A DNA stretch of 64,000 nucleotides. Source: an uncultured Candidatus Melainabacteria bacterium (lineage in GTDB: Bacteria; Cyanobacteriota; Vampirovibrionia; Gastranaerophilales; Gastranaerophilaceae). A model generated the notes under the pieces. That model saw only the letters and a program-made list of their open reading frames with translations. It made no database searches and was not told the origin of the DNA. The stretch spans positions 1-64,000 of the forward strand of contig CAKUZD010000008.1 in the NCBI GenBank assembly GCA_934718275.1, written 5' to 3'. Both the position numbers and the translations under genes were made by a program. Below are positions 1 through 9,032 of the stretch, in pieces. Within the stretch, counting starts at the first letter, position 1, and every line of letters begins with the position of its first letter.

Positions 1-124
1 GCCGCTTAACCCACCCCTCAGATTTAGTAAAGTAAATTACAAACAACGAACTAATAAGCGTAGCCGCTTAACCCACCACTTAGATTTAGTAAAGTAGATT
101 ACAAACAATGAATTAATAAGCGTA
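1..124. repeat. 62-bp direct tandem repeat, two copies
   Basis: Copies at 1-62 and 63-124 differ at five positions and both begin GCCGCTTAACCCACC and end TAATAAGCGTA. A few bases of a further copy (GCC then AAACAACGAA, matching the unit's middle) follow at 125-137. The first copy starts exactly at the window edge, so the array may extend further left. It lies directly upstream of flgB and leaves about 20 bp for the flgB ribosome-binding region, so it may sit in the flgB promoter or leader. Function unknown. Confidence 0.9.
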
Positions 125-158
125 GCCAAACAACGAAAAAATAATTGAAAGGACAAAA

Positions 159-506
159 ATGTTTACATCATTAGATAATATGGGAAAAGTTACATTGATG
201 ATGGATTTGATAACCCAAAAGCAGAGGGCTTTGGGTTCAAATTTAGCTAATATTGATACCCCGGGGTACGTTCGCCGTGATGTAAATTTTGGTGATTATT
301 TAAATTCTATGAATAGTCCTTTAGAAACAAAATTATCCGAAAAGTTGGGACCATCAGGGGTGATTGATGAGCAAACTTATGAAGAAATTGACCCTGCGAA
401 TGAATTGATGGAATTACAACAAAATTCCCTTCTTTATACGATGGCAACAAGAAGAATGTCTAATATAATTACAGAAATGAAAACAGTCATAAATGTTGGA
501 AAATAA
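159..506 (+). CDS. flgB: Flagellar basal-body rod protein FlgB
   Basis: The 115-residue product is a proximal rod subunit of the flagellar basal body, exported by the flagellar type III system and placed between the MS-ring/FliE and the distal rod. The N-terminal rod motif NLANIDTPGYVRRDVNF lies at about residues 28-44, and the C-terminal amphipathic helix (NSLLYTMATRRMSNIITEMK) is typical of axial proteins. The length is slightly short for FlgB (about 110-140 is usual). The start is set by GAAAGGAC five bases before ATG. flgC follows after 121 bp, as in canonical flgBC operons, but no fliE or fliF is present here. Confidence 0.93.
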   Translation: MFTSLDNMGKVTLMMDLITQKQRALGSNLANIDTPGYVRRDVNFGDYLNSMNSPLETKLSEKLGPSGVIDEQTYEEIDPANELMELQQNSLLYTMATRRMSNIITEMKTVINVGK

Positions 507-627
507 TAACTAAAGAAATCACCTCATTTCAACTGTGGAGAGTTTCTCTTAGGTTGTTACAAATGTGATAAATGTGTGTGAGTGATTAAACATAAATTTT
601 TACACAGCAAAAAGAAAGGCGTAAATT

Positions 628-1071
628 ATGAGTATAATGGAATCTATGAATATCGGAGCAAATGCCTTAAAAGCACATGGCTTAAGGATGGATATTCATG
701 CGAAAAACATCGCAAATGTTGATACGCCGAATTACGTAAGAAAAATTCCTATTTTGAATGCAACAGAAGATATTTCATTTCACGGTTTGATGAATACAAT
801 GAAAGAAGATGTCTTTGGAGTCGGCACTTTGCCTTATTTGCAGGGAGGGGTCGTATTTAATGGTTGTGTTGAAGATCCTACACTTGGAGACAAGATTTAT
901 CGCCCCGGACATCCGGATGCCGATGCGAATGGTTACATAAGAGCTTCAAACGTAAATCCTGCTGTTGATATGGCAGATGCTATTTTAGCTCAAAGAGCTT
1001 ATGAGGCAAACTTGGCATTGATAAATATTACAAAATCTATGGCTCAAAAAGCAACTGAAATTGGTAGATAG
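628..1071 (+). CDS. flgC: Flagellar basal-body rod protein FlgC
   Basis: This 147-residue proximal rod protein has the flagellar rod N-terminal motif (KNIANVDTPNYVRK, about residues 27-40) and the FlgC C-terminal signature (NVNPAVDMADAILAQRAYEANL, then a heptad-rich end). AAAGAAAGGCG lies upstream of ATG. It forms the rod with FlgB, FlgF and FlgG. In most genomes fliE follows; here a glycosyltransferase follows after 26 bp. The two rod genes therefore look like an isolated pair, with the rest of the flagellar genes elsewhere or lost. Confidence 0.93.
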   Translation: MSIMESMNIGANALKAHGLRMDIHAKNIANVDTPNYVRKIPILNATEDISFHGLMNTMKEDVFGVGTLPYLQGGVVFNGCVEDPTLGDKIYRPGHPDADANGYIRASNVNPAVDMADAILAQRAYEANLALINITKSMAQKATEIGR

Positions 1072-1097
1072 TAAAAAATTAAGTATAAAATAAGGAA

Positions 1098-1964
1098 ATG
1101 GTTGTGGGAGTAAGAACTCTATTTAAAAATTTAAAGTTTTTGTCAAAAATTTTATTATCTGAAAGAATTGAAAATACGTATGTTATTGAGAAAATGATTG
1201 AAGAAAAAATTATTGAAATGACAAATGTGAATTGTTTTCCCGTTATTAAAAATATAGAGGAAACTATTCAGGTAATAAATGAAGGAGCTTCTTTATGCAG
1301 GTTTGGAGATGGGGAAATTACTTTAATTAAAGGGATAGATATTCCTTTTCAAGTTGCAAGTAAAGAACTTACGGACAGGCTTACAGAAGTTTTGTCATCA
1401 AATTATAAAAATATTTGTATTGCTATTCCAAAATTTATATTTTCACCCAAGAACGGTTTAGATGAATGGACTTGTAATTTTTGGAAAGATAATGGGAAAT
1501 CTTTTCGTGATGTTGTGTTAAAGTACATATCTTTGTCAAATATATATTATTCAGCAGAAGTCACTGTTGCAAGTGCAGCTTACGAAAATTTTGACAAAGA
1601 GAAATATTTTAAAAGTTTTAGAAATATTTGGCAGGATAAAGATGTGACTATAATAACAGGTTCAACAGTTTTTGATAAAATAGAATACAATATCTTTGAT
1701 AACGCCAAAAGTGTTGACTATGTTTTTGCACCTTCTGTAAATGCTTTTGAAAGTTATTCTGAAATATTGGAAAAAGCAAAGCTAATTGATAAAAATAGAA
1801 TAATTATCTCAATACTTGGGCCTACAGCAAAAATTATCACTTATGATTTAGCGAAATTGGGCTATAGAGCATTAGATTTAGGACATATTGCAAAATTCTA
1901 TGATTGGTATAAAAAGAATAAAAGTATTTCTGAAAATGCTTTTGATTTTTATGCTCCGGATTAG
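1098..1964 (+). CDS. GT-D fold glycosyltransferase (DUF1792-like)
   Basis: The protein is about 288 residues. The N-terminal helical part is followed by LCRFGDGEITLI (about residues 66-77), the RFGDGE motif of the DUF1792/GT-D family whose acidic residues bind metal-nucleotide-sugar. The C-terminal LDLGHIAKFYDWY is also typical of the family. Characterised members add sugars to glycans on serine-rich adhesins; the acceptor here is unknown. The gene is 26 bp behind flgC, so it may be co-transcribed, and a surface or flagellar glycan role is only an inference. The AAGGA at 1092-1096 abuts the first ATG, so the GTG at 1104 may be the real start. Confidence 0.8.
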   Translation: MVVGVRTLFKNLKFLSKILLSERIENTYVIEKMIEEKIIEMTNVNCFPVIKNIEETIQVINEGASLCRFGDGEITLIKGIDIPFQVASKELTDRLTEVLSSNYKNICIAIPKFIFSPKNGLDEWTCNFWKDNGKSFRDVVLKYISLSNIYYSAEVTVASAAYENFDKEKYFKSFRNIWQDKDVTIITGSTVFDKIEYNIFDNAKSVDYVFAPSVNAFESYSEILEKAKLIDKNRIIISILGPTAKIITYDLAKLGYRALDLGHIAKFYDWYKKNKSISENAFDFYAPD

Positions 1965-1995
1965 GTATTGGGATTTGTTATAATAATTTTGGTAT

Positions 1996-2442
1996 TTAGT
2001 GGGATAAAGAAAAAACAATACAAATAGTACCAAGAATTAACATTAATATGACTAAATAAATTGGCAATCCTTGCGGTCTAAAGTATTCAATATCACAATT
2101 AATTCTAATATACGGCTGAAGTTTTGCTAAGCTTTTATATATTATACCTTTATAATTGCAAACGCATCTTTGAGTTGTACCATCTTTAAGATAAAACACT
2201 ATATCTGCCATATAGTTATACGAAGCTTTTGTTAACATTCGTTCAATATTTGATGGCTGTTCTTGCTCAATTACATCAATAGAATTGATATCTGTAAATT
2301 TGATTTTTCTGTTGTTAATAGTAACCAAATTATTTTTAATATCTATATTAAGTTTATCAAATTTAAATCCATATTTTGTAACAACTTTATATTGCCAAAT
2401 AATATACGGAATTAAAATTAATATACATATAAATTTAATCAA
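1996..2442 (-). CDS. Small membrane protein with two end TM segments, unknown
   Basis: The 148-residue protein has a hydrophobic N-terminal helix (about residues 3-17), a soluble middle (about 25-120) with beta-rich character (NNLVTINNRKIKF, IVFYLKDGTTQR) that resembles a small PH-like domain, and a C-terminal membrane helix (about 126-146). The start appears to be TTG at 2442, because GGAGG stands seven bases before it; the nearby ATG is out of frame. It is convergent with the glycosyltransferase. The family is not recognised. Confidence 0.6.
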   Translation of the reverse strand: MIKFICILILIPYIIWQYKVVTKYGFKFDKLNIDIKNNLVTINNRKIKFTDINSIDVIEQEQPSNIERMLTKASYNYMADIVFYLKDGTTQRCVCNYKGIIYKSLAKLQPYIRINCDIEYFRPQGLPIYLVILMLILGTICIVFSLSH

Positions 2443-2604
2443 AACATAACCTCCAAAATAATATGTTTTTTATATCAACGACTGATTTGTCTTACTGTCT
2501 TGCGCTGAATTTCAAAAAAGTTTCCCAAATTCAACCGGCTACGGCAGGTAAATTATAGCAAATTTTGCAAAGAATTGCAATATTTTTGTAGTATGTAGGT
2601 TATA

Positions 2605-2643
2605 AAATCAGGTTGTTGAGGAACTCCCTCAACAACCTGATTT
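2605..2643 (-). terminator. Strong 17-bp stem hairpin, likely terminator
   Basis: The arms at 2605-2621 and 2627-2643 (AAATCAGGTTGTTGAGG and its exact complement) enclose a five-base loop. The hairpin lies 35 bp past the stop of the minus-strand lipoprotein gene. The minus-strand 3' flank begins TATAACC, so the U-tract is weak. Confidence 0.7.
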
Positions 2644-2677
2644 CTTAAAGACAATTTAGATATTGGTTATGAAGTTA

Positions 2678-3118
2678 TTAATACGGAGAAGAAGGGTTTT
2701 CTGTTGTTAAATAACCATCTTCATCCTGTGTCAAATCTACCTCATAAATATTATCGACTATTATTTTGCATTCACCTGTGTTCTTACAATTTCCATTAAT
2801 TATAAATTGCCATGTTCCGCCACGGGATTCATTTATTACATTTCCGTTTCTAGAACTACCTGACATATGTTTAGCAAAACATTCCGCAACACCGTCAGGA
2901 GTTAATGTACAATTTTCTTCTGAATATTTAATTGATTTTGCATACGTAGAAACAGCTTTTTGTAAAAAGAATACATGTTCTTTATATTCATTAGAATTTT
3001 TATCTACTTGATTTTGTTCCTGAGTAGTGTTTGTATTGTTGTTTGTAACTTTATTTGTATTACCACAACCTGTTGTTAAAACTGCAACGATACCAATTAA
3101 TAATAAATATTTTTTCAT
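2678..3118 (-). CDS. Small lipoprotein, unknown function
   Basis: The 146-residue product has a lipoprotein signal peptide: MKKYLLLIGIVAVLTTGCG with lipobox LTTGC, so Cys18 would be lipidated. An Asn/Thr/Gln-rich linker (about residues 20-42) leads to a compact domain with several cysteines (NCTL, AECF, NCKN, ECKI) that could form disulfides. The segment GGTWQFIINGNC resembles the C-terminal part of minor pilin-like proteins, but no prepilin motif is present. AAAGGAGGGAG upstream of ATG is an excellent ribosome-binding site. The hairpin at 2605-2643 ends the unit. It looks monocistronic. Confidence 0.7.
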   Translation of the reverse strand: MKKYLLLIGIVAVLTTGCGNTNKVTNNNTNTTQEQNQVDKNSNEYKEHVFFLQKAVSTYAKSIKYSEENCTLTPDGVAECFAKHMSGSSRNGNVINESRGGTWQFIINGNCKNTGECKIIVDNIYEVDLTQDEDGYLTTENPSSPY

Positions 3119-3410
3119 ATAAAAATTCTCCCTCCTTTTGATTGTTTGTCAAATTTGTCAAGTATGTAAGTTCGGCTTTCAGCCTAACAAATTTATTGCC
3201 GTTAAGGTGCCACAACCGGAACCATATGACAAAAAGATTATAGCAAATTTAAGTATTAAGTACAATATTTTTCGCAGATTGATATTACTTATGAAGTTAG
3301 ATATACAGACATATTATAACCTTAGAATGTTAATATTGAATTCCACTCAACTTACTTACTACGGATTTGTAAAACTTGCATAAACTAGGAATTCATTATA
3401 ATATTAACTT

Positions 3411-4022
3411 ATGGATGAAAAATTGGTATCATGTCCTTATTGCGGACAACAAATTAATAATGATGATGAAAAATGTCCTAATTGCGGAGAGTTTTTTGTA
3501 GAACCAAATCTTTCTGAATTTAGATTGGCTTCTATTCCATTATTTTTAGTATTTGAATCGTTATTTAGTGCTTTTGGTTTTCCGTTTTTATATAGTCTAA
3601 TATGGATATTGTTTAATCATAACAATATTTGTAAAATAGCTATAGAAAAAGATTTAAAAAAGTTTAAAATTCTATTTGCTTGGTTTTGTATATTTGTTTT
3701 ACTAACGATAATAGTAAAAGTCTTTATGTTAATTGATGTTATTTGGGAGATATTTATAACATACAGAATATTAAGGATAATAGAAAAATTCACACTGAAA
3801 AAATACAATTCACCTGTGACGCATCACGAAGTTGGAATGATATTTTTCAGAACACTATACATAGTATATTATATCGATACATATTTAATCAGAGTCAAAG
3901 ACCCAAATTTAAGATATTGCCTAGATATAGATAGATGGTTTAAGTATTTGATTATTTTGGTATCTATACTTGGAGTATTATTTTTTGTAGGCATGCTTAG
4001 TATACCTTTTATAATAAATTAA
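3411..4022 (+). CDS. Zinc-ribbon membrane protein, unknown
   Basis: The 203-residue protein begins with a zinc ribbon (CPYCGQQ...CPNCGEFF, residues 8-28; two CxxC pairs), followed by about four or five predicted membrane helices (about 43-66, 90-112, 150-160, 176-200). Such ribbon-plus-membrane proteins are common uncharacterised envelope proteins. No clear Shine-Dalgarno sequence precedes the ATG. The 292 bp upstream hold no supportable gene. Confidence 0.6.
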   Translation: MDEKLVSCPYCGQQINNDDEKCPNCGEFFVEPNLSEFRLASIPLFLVFESLFSAFGFPFLYSLIWILFNHNNICKIAIEKDLKKFKILFAWFCIFVLLTIIVKVFMLIDVIWEIFITYRILRIIEKFTLKKYNSPVTHHEVGMIFFRTLYIVYYIDTYLIRVKDPNLRYCLDIDRWFKYLIILVSILGVLFFVGMLSIPFIIN

Positions 4023-4027
4023 AATAA

Positions 4028-4108
4028 TGTCGATGGGGGGAGTTGAACCCCCATAGCTCTCGCCACATGCACCTCAAGCATGCGTGTCTACCATTCCACC
4101 ACATCGAC
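4028..4108 (-). tRNA. tRNA-Leu (anticodon GAG)
   Basis: On the minus strand the acceptor arms GTCGATG and CATCGAC pair perfectly, and the D-arm starts TGGTGGAATGGTAGACACG as in class II leucine tRNAs. The anticodon stem-loop is CATGC-TTGAGGT-GCATG, giving anticodon GAG. A long variable arm and the T-arm (GGGGGTTCAACTCCCCC) follow. The CCA end is not encoded. A small element abuts its 5' end (see 4111-4215). Confidence 0.95.
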
Positions 4109-4110
4109 AT

Positions 4111-4215
4111 AAGTTGTTTGTATGTGTTTACCAATGTTGAAGGACTGCTCGTGTTGGAAGTGCTTCGCACCCTCTCGCAAAACGTGACATTCAGTCACCT
4201 TTTGCTCGGCAGAGT
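4111..4215. repeat. Small palindromic insertion flanked by tRNA-derived 13-bp direct repeats
   Basis: The 13-mer ACCACATCGACAT, formed by the tRNA-Leu 5' end plus two flanking bases, occurs at 4098-4110 and again at 4216-4228. The 105 bp between contain the hairpin GTGC-TTC-GCAC (4160-4170) and a larger imperfect hairpin with arms 4177-4188 and 4194-4205 (GCAAAACGTGAC against GTCACCTTTTGC), enclosed by CTCT and AGAG. This looks like a MITE-like or REP-like insertion with target duplication. The element class is not recognised with certainty. Confidence 0.65.
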
Positions 4216-4336
4216 ACCACATCGACATTTCTAATTTTCTTTATTTTAACATAAGTGTTTACTTTTGTAAATGTTTCAATTGAAAAATAGCAAACATAAT
4301 TTTTGCTAGTTTTATTAAGAAAAAAGGAACTAAATT

Positions 4337-4603
4337 ATGACTGTAGATAGTATTAATTATCAGAATTTTCAAGGTAGTGATTTAAATAATATCTCTAGAG
4401 ATGTTGTCAAAGAAAGATTAAAAGAATTAAATAAAGATTCTCCGGCTATTTACACTACTAGTCTTATTAAAGAACCCCAAGAGATTTCGTTAAGGGCTGT
4501 TGCCAGAAACAATATTATGCTTGAACAAGTTTTACAAAACCAAGCTAAAATACTAGAAAATCAAGAAAAAATTCTTGGTTCTAAATTAGATACAAATGCA
4601 TAG
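4337..4603 (+). CDS. Small helical protein, unknown
   Basis: The 88-residue protein is hydrophilic, with no signal peptide or membrane segment. The C-terminal part (LRAVARNNIMLEQVLQNQAK, then ILENQEKILG) is a likely coiled coil with heptad-like I/L/V spacing. AAAAAAGGAAC upstream of ATG serves as ribosome-binding site. It lies just ahead of uvrA but with no obvious functional link. The family is not recognised. Confidence 0.55.
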   Translation: MTVDSINYQNFQGSDLNNISRDVVKERLKELNKDSPAIYTTSLIKEPQEISLRAVARNNIMLEQVLQNQAKILENQEKILGSKLDTNA

Positions 4604-4647
4604 TTTTGTAAATTTGAAAAACATTTTTTACATGCAATAATGTAACT

Positions 4648-7545
4648 ATGTTAGACACGATTATTATAAAAGGTGCTAAAGAACATAATTTAAAAGATGT
4701 TTCTTTACAGTTGCCAAAAAATGAGCTGATTGTTTTTACGGGTGTTTCCGGCTCAGGAAAGTCCTCTCTTGCTTTTGATACAATTTTTGCAGAAGGACAA
4801 AGACGTTATATTGAGAGCCTTTCAACTTACGCTCGTCAATTCTTAGGTCAGATGGATAAACCTAATGTTGATTATATTGATGGGCTTTCGCCTGCAATTT
4901 CGATTGATCAAAAGTCTACGAGCAACAATCCGCGTTCTACTGTTGGTACTGTAACAGAAATTTATGATTATTTAAGGCTTTTATACGCTCGTGTTGGTAC
5001 TCCATATTGTCCTAATTGTGGTGATAAAATTAAACCTCAGACGATTGATGAAATTGTTATGAGTATTATGAAACTACCTGAAGGAACTAAAATTCAAATA
5101 TTAGCTCCCGTTGTAAGAGGGAAAAAAGGCGAATATTCTTCAACCTTTGAGGAATTAAGGCAAGAAGGATTTGTCAGGGTTAAAGTTGATGGTGAGATTT
5201 TTAATTTGGATGAGGATGAAATTTCTCTCGCCAAAACAAAAAAACATGATATTTCTGTCGTGGTAGATAGAATTGTTGTAAAAGAAGCAGCACAGTCTCG
5301 TATTGCAGATAGTGTACAAATAGCGTTAAAAAAGGCTGATGGTGTTGCTATTGTAGATGTTGTCGGTGGAAATTCCGCATCTGCACTTCAGGCCACTTCT
5401 TCCACACGAGTGGAAGGGAATAATTCTTCATCTTCTAATGAAATTGTCTATAGTGAAAAACTTGCGTGTCCTAAGTGTAACTTGAGTTTTGAGGAACTTG
5501 CTCCAAGAATATTTTCATTCAATGCGCCTTATGGTGCTTGTGATAGGTGTTCGGGATTAGGAGCTGATTTTGTTATTGATCCAAATTTAATAGTTCCTGA
5601 TACCAAAAAATCTGTTAACGATGGAGCAATTTATCCTTGGTCAAAGACATCCTCTCAGTATTATAATGATGTTTTAAAGTCTGTTTGTAATCATTATGGA
5701 ATTGATATGGATAAACCTTTTGAGGATTTATCCGAGCAGGAACAACATATAATTTTGTATGGTAGTGATGATATTATAAAATTTACTGTTATGAGATTTG
5801 GAACTCATCGTTATGAAACAAAATATAGAAATTTTGATGGAGTAATACCGTTTTTAGAAAAAAGGTATAATGAAGCTAATGGTGAATATTGGCGCGAAGA
5901 AATTGAAAAATATATGACAACTACTCCTTGCCCATCTTGTCACGGGGCAAGATTAAAACCGTTTCCGCTTGCGGTCAAAATCAAAGATAAAAACATTTAT
6001 GAATTTACCTTAATGCCAATTGATCAGGAGTTAGATTTTATTTCTGATTTGTATTTGGAATTAAATGAATTTCAAATGCATATTGCAAAACAGATTTTGG
6101 ATGAAATCAGAGCAAGGTTACGTTTTTTAAAAGATGTTGGCTTAAGCTATCTTGACTTGGCGCGCCGTGCCGGAACTCTCTCCGGAGGAGAAGCTCAAAG
6201 AATTCGTCTTGCAACTCAAATTGGAAGTGGGTTATCAGGCGTTTTATATGTTTTGGATGAACCTTCTATCGGTTTGCATCAGCGAGATAATGATAGATTG
6301 ATAAAAACATTGATTAAGTTAAGAAATTTAGGAAATACTTTAATTGTTGTTGAACATGATGAAGATACGATTAGAAACGCTGATTATATTGTAGATATAG
6401 GTCCAAAAGCAGGTGTAAATGGTGGAAAAGTAATTGCTTGCGGGTGTGTTGATGATATAATTGCTGCAAAAAATTCTATTACAGGTAAATATTTAAGTGG
6501 AGAGTATTTTATTCCTATTCCTGAAAAAGTTAGAGAAGGTAATGGAAATTATTTGAAAGTAAAAAATGCTCATATAAATAATTTAAAAAATATTGATGTT
6601 GATATTCCTCTAGGTAAAATTGTTTGTTTGACAGGAGTTTCCGGCTCCGGAAAATCATCATTAATGCAAGATTTGATATATGAATATGCATTACATAAAT
6701 TGAGAGGTAACAAGCCAAAACCACAAGGTGTTGAAAAAATAGAAGGTTTTGAAAATATAGATAAAATAATTGCAATTGACCAATCTCCGATTGGTCGAAC
6801 TCCTCGTTCAAATCCGGCAACCTATACAGATTTATTTACGCATATTAGAGAATTGTTTTCAAAAACAAATGAAGCCAAATTAAGAGGGTATAAACCGGGG
6901 CGTTTTAGTTTTAACGTAAAAGGTGGGCGTTGTGAAGCTTGTAAGGGTGATGGCGTTTTAAAAATTGAAATGAACTTTTTGTCAGATGTTTATGTGAAAT
7001 GTGATGTTTGTAAAGGCAAGCGCTATAATCGTGAAACGTTAGAGGTAAAATATAAAGGCAAAACAATTTCTGACGTTTTAGAAATGAGTGTAAAAGAAGC
7101 TCTTGAATTTTTCGACAGTATCCCGTCTATTAAATCAAGATTGCAAACGTTGAATGATGTCGGGCTTGATTACATGAAGCTTGGTCAGAGTGCAACAACG
7201 TTATCAGGAGGAGAAGCTCAAAGAATTAAATTGGCTTCAGAATTGAATAAGCGTTCGACAGGAAAAACTTTATACTTATTAGATGAGCCGTCTGTTGGAC
7301 TGCATTGGTATGACTTAGACAAATTGATTAAAATTCTACAGCAACTTGCAGACCAAGGGAATACTGTTCTTGTTATTGAGCATAATCTTGATTTTATTAA
7401 AATTGCTGATTATATTATTGATTTAGGGCCGGAGGGCGGAGTAGGCGGAGGACAAGTAATTGCTTGCGGTACGCCAAAAGAAATTATAAAATGTAAAAAA
7501 TCATATACAGGTCAGTATTTAAAGCCAATGTTGACAAATAAGTAA
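4648..7545 (+). CDS. uvrA: Excinuclease ABC subunit A
   Basis: This 965-residue protein is the damage-recognition ATPase of nucleotide excision repair and works with UvrB and UvrC. Two ABC modules are visible: Walker [10 protein letters not shown] at about 32-40 and about 664-672, and ABC signature LSGGEAQRI at about 511 and 852. Zinc-binding cysteine clusters are CPNC, CPKC, CDRC, CPSC and CEAC...CDVC. The region about 241-268 carries an unusual Ser/Asn/Thr-rich insertion ([16 protein letters not shown]) just before the CPKC zinc module, and its DNA contains a perfect 7-bp inverted repeat. No strong ribosome-binding site is seen. uvrB and uvrC are not nearby. Confidence 0.98.
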   Translation: MLDTIIIKGAKEHNLKDVSLQLPKNELIVFTGVSGSGKSSLAFDTIFAEGQRRYIESLSTYARQFLGQMDKPNVDYIDGLSPAISIDQKSTSNNPRSTVGTVTEIYDYLRLLYARVGTPYCPNCGDKIKPQTIDEIVMSIMKLPEGTKIQILAPVVRGKKGEYSSTFEELRQEGFVRVKVDGEIFNLDEDEISLAKTKKHDISVVVDRIVVKEAAQSRIADSVQIALKKADGVAIVDVVGGNSASALQATSSTRVEGNNSSSSNEIVYSEKLACPKCNLSFEELAPRIFSFNAPYGACDRCSGLGADFVIDPNLIVPDTKKSVNDGAIYPWSKTSSQYYNDVLKSVCNHYGIDMDKPFEDLSEQEQHIILYGSDDIIKFTVMRFGTHRYETKYRNFDGVIPFLEKRYNEANGEYWREEIEKYMTTTPCPSCHGARLKPFPLAVKIKDKNIYEFTLMPIDQELDFISDLYLELNEFQMHIAKQILDEIRARLRFLKDVGLSYLDLARRAGTLSGGEAQRIRLATQIGSGLSGVLYVLDEPSIGLHQRDNDRLIKTLIKLRNLGNTLIVVEHDEDTIRNADYIVDIGPKAGVNGGKVIACGCVDDIIAAKNSITGKYLSGEYFIPIPEKVREGNGNYLKVKNAHINNLKNIDVDIPLGKIVCLTGVSGSGKSSLMQDLIYEYALHKLRGNKPKPQGVEKIEGFENIDKIIAIDQSPIGRTPRSNPATYTDLFTHIRELFSKTNEAKLRGYKPGRFSFNVKGGRCEACKGDGVLKIEMNFLSDVYVKCDVCKGKRYNRETLEVKYKGKTISDVLEMSVKEALEFFDSIPSIKSRLQTLNDVGLDYMKLGQSATTLSGGEAQRIKLASELNKRSTGKTLYLLDEPSVGLHWYDLDKLIKILQQLADQGNTVLVIEHNLDFIKIADYIIDLGPEGGVGGGQVIACGTPKEIIKCKKSYTGQYLKPMLTNK

Positions 7546-7583
7546 AAGTAATTTATCCTCTTATAAAGAGGGCGTTTTTTTTA

Positions 7584-8219
7584 ATGAAAAGAAAGTTTTA
7601 TTTACTTATATTTATGATTGGTTTGTTTTGTCAACCTGTTATGGCAAAAACAGTTGCAGTAGAGGCTATGAGTGATTTTTCTTCTGAAAATCCTCCTAAG
7701 ACTATGCAAATAAAAGCATTAGAGGATGTTGCTTTGGATGAAAAAATAACTGTAAAAGCTGAAAGTGTTATGAGTGGTAAAGTTGTTGATGTTATTAGCC
7801 CTAAAAGATTGAAACGTAATGCAACTTTCACATTTGTTCCATTAAATTATACAGATGTAAGTGGTAAAGTTGAAGAAATAAATAATTATTATCCTGCCAA
7901 ATACACAACCAAAATTAATAAAGGGCAACTTGCAAAATCTGTAGGTTTAGGTGTTGGAAGTTTTTTTGTAAAGGGATTGTCTATTGGTTATAGTGCAATA
8001 GAAGGGGCTATAAAAAATGAAAAGGATAATCGTTTTAAATCAAGTGTAACCGAAGTTTATCAAGATTCTCCACTTTCTTATGTTGAAAAAGGAGAAGAAC
8101 TTGTGATAGAAAAAGGTCAACTTTTTTTCCTTAATTTTAAAACCAAGGATGATGAAAAGGAAGAAGTTGTTCCTAATTATGAATATACGGAATTACCATC
8201 AAGTAACAATGTAAAATAA
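7584..8219 (+). CDS. Secreted protein of unknown function, paralog A
   Basis: The 211-residue product has a cleavable signal peptide (MKRKFYLLIFMIGLFCQPVMA-K). The mature part is beta-rich with lines such as TMQIKALEDVALDEKITVKA and a central YYPAKYTTK segment. A glycine-rich stretch (about 114-136, SVGLGVGSFFVKGLSIGYSA) is hydrophobic enough to touch a membrane. It shares length, signal peptide, the DFSxxNPxxT motif and YPAKY with the next gene, so the two are tandem paralogs. Periplasmic or surface location is inferred; no named family is recognised. Confidence 0.65.
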   Translation: MKRKFYLLIFMIGLFCQPVMAKTVAVEAMSDFSSENPPKTMQIKALEDVALDEKITVKAESVMSGKVVDVISPKRLKRNATFTFVPLNYTDVSGKVEEINNYYPAKYTTKINKGQLAKSVGLGVGSFFVKGLSIGYSAIEGAIKNEKDNRFKSSVTEVYQDSPLSYVEKGEELVIEKGQLFFLNFKTKDDEKEEVVPNYEYTELPSSNNVK

Positions 8220-8302
8220 GTTATATAAGTCTTATATAACACTGATTGACGGATTTTTTGAATTATGTTATTATCCTGTTATAGTAATCGGAGATTATAA
8301 GA

Positions 8303-8935
8303 ATGAAAAAAATATTATTTATTGTTGCATTACTGACCGGCCTTACTATTTCTCCAGTAGAAGCAAAGACAGCACCGGTTCAAGCGTTGCAGGATTTTTC
8401 AATTTCAAATCCTTCACAAACCCTTTTAATAAAAATGCTTGCAAATGTTCAACTTAATAAAGATACAATGTTACATGAAGGTTTTTTTGTTTTAGGTCAA
8501 ATTCAGAATGTTTCTAATTCATCATTTGTGTTTATGCCAATAAAGTATCAAAATTTTCATAATGAAGTATTCCAAATAAACGGAAATTATCCTGCTAAAT
8601 ATATAGAAATGGTTGATTCTGCGAGCAAGCAACCCGCTCAAGGAGTAATATCAAAAGATGCAAAATTTTTAATGGATTTTGTAATTGCGGATGAAGTTCC
8701 GGACAATTCAATTGGTGCTAAATATCAGGGAATGGGAACACCTTCTAATGGTATTTCTGCAGTTGTTAATCAACAAGATTTAGTTTTATATGATGGAAGT
8801 ATTCCAAAAACTATGAAAGATTTTCCAGGGATAAAATTAAATTCTTTTGATAATGGAAGCAATTTTAATATTCCAAGAAGGTTGATTATTGAAGCTACTC
8901 CAAAAGAAGTTAATATAAATGATTTAAAATATTAG
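8303..8935 (+). CDS. Secreted protein of unknown function, paralog B
   Basis: The 210-residue product has a signal peptide MKKILFIVALLTGLTISPVEA-K. Like its neighbour, the mature chain begins KTAPVQALQDFSISNPSQT and carries a FxFMPIKYQNFHNEVFQING line followed by YPAKY. The two proteins align along their N-terminal halves and diverge later; this copy lacks the glycine-rich hydrophobic stretch. GGAGATTATAAG precedes ATG. A promoter may lie in the 83-bp gap (TTGACGG at about 8247, then TTATTATCC). Confidence 0.65.
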   Translation: MKKILFIVALLTGLTISPVEAKTAPVQALQDFSISNPSQTLLIKMLANVQLNKDTMLHEGFFVLGQIQNVSNSSFVFMPIKYQNFHNEVFQINGNYPAKYIEMVDSASKQPAQGVISKDAKFLMDFVIADEVPDNSIGAKYQGMGTPSNGISAVVNQQDLVLYDGSIPKTMKDFPGIKLNSFDNGSNFNIPRRLIIEATPKEVNINDLKY

Positions 8936-8972
8936 TTTTATAAAGTTTATAACTAAGATAATAAAAGCGAAA

Positions 8973-9005
8973 TAAAAGCACTATTTTTATAAAATAGTGC
9001 TTTTA
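8973..9005. terminator. Bidirectional rho-independent terminator
   Basis: A 15-bp perfect stem (TAAAAGCACTATTTT at 8973-8987 with its complement at 8991-9005) has a three-base loop. A/T-rich arms supply U-tracts on both strands. It separates the convergent secreted-protein gene and tsf. Confidence 0.9.
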
Positions 9006-9032
9006 TCATATTATATTTGTTTAGATTAAAGA

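Noticed and set aside
3138..3383. 81-codon plus-strand frame before the zinc-ribbon gene
   Set aside because: It starts inside the promoter region of the divergent lipoprotein gene, has no ribosome-binding site and no protein features.
4043..4234. 63-codon frame across tRNA-Leu
   Set aside because: It overlaps the tRNA gene and the hairpin element; it has no ribosome-binding site.
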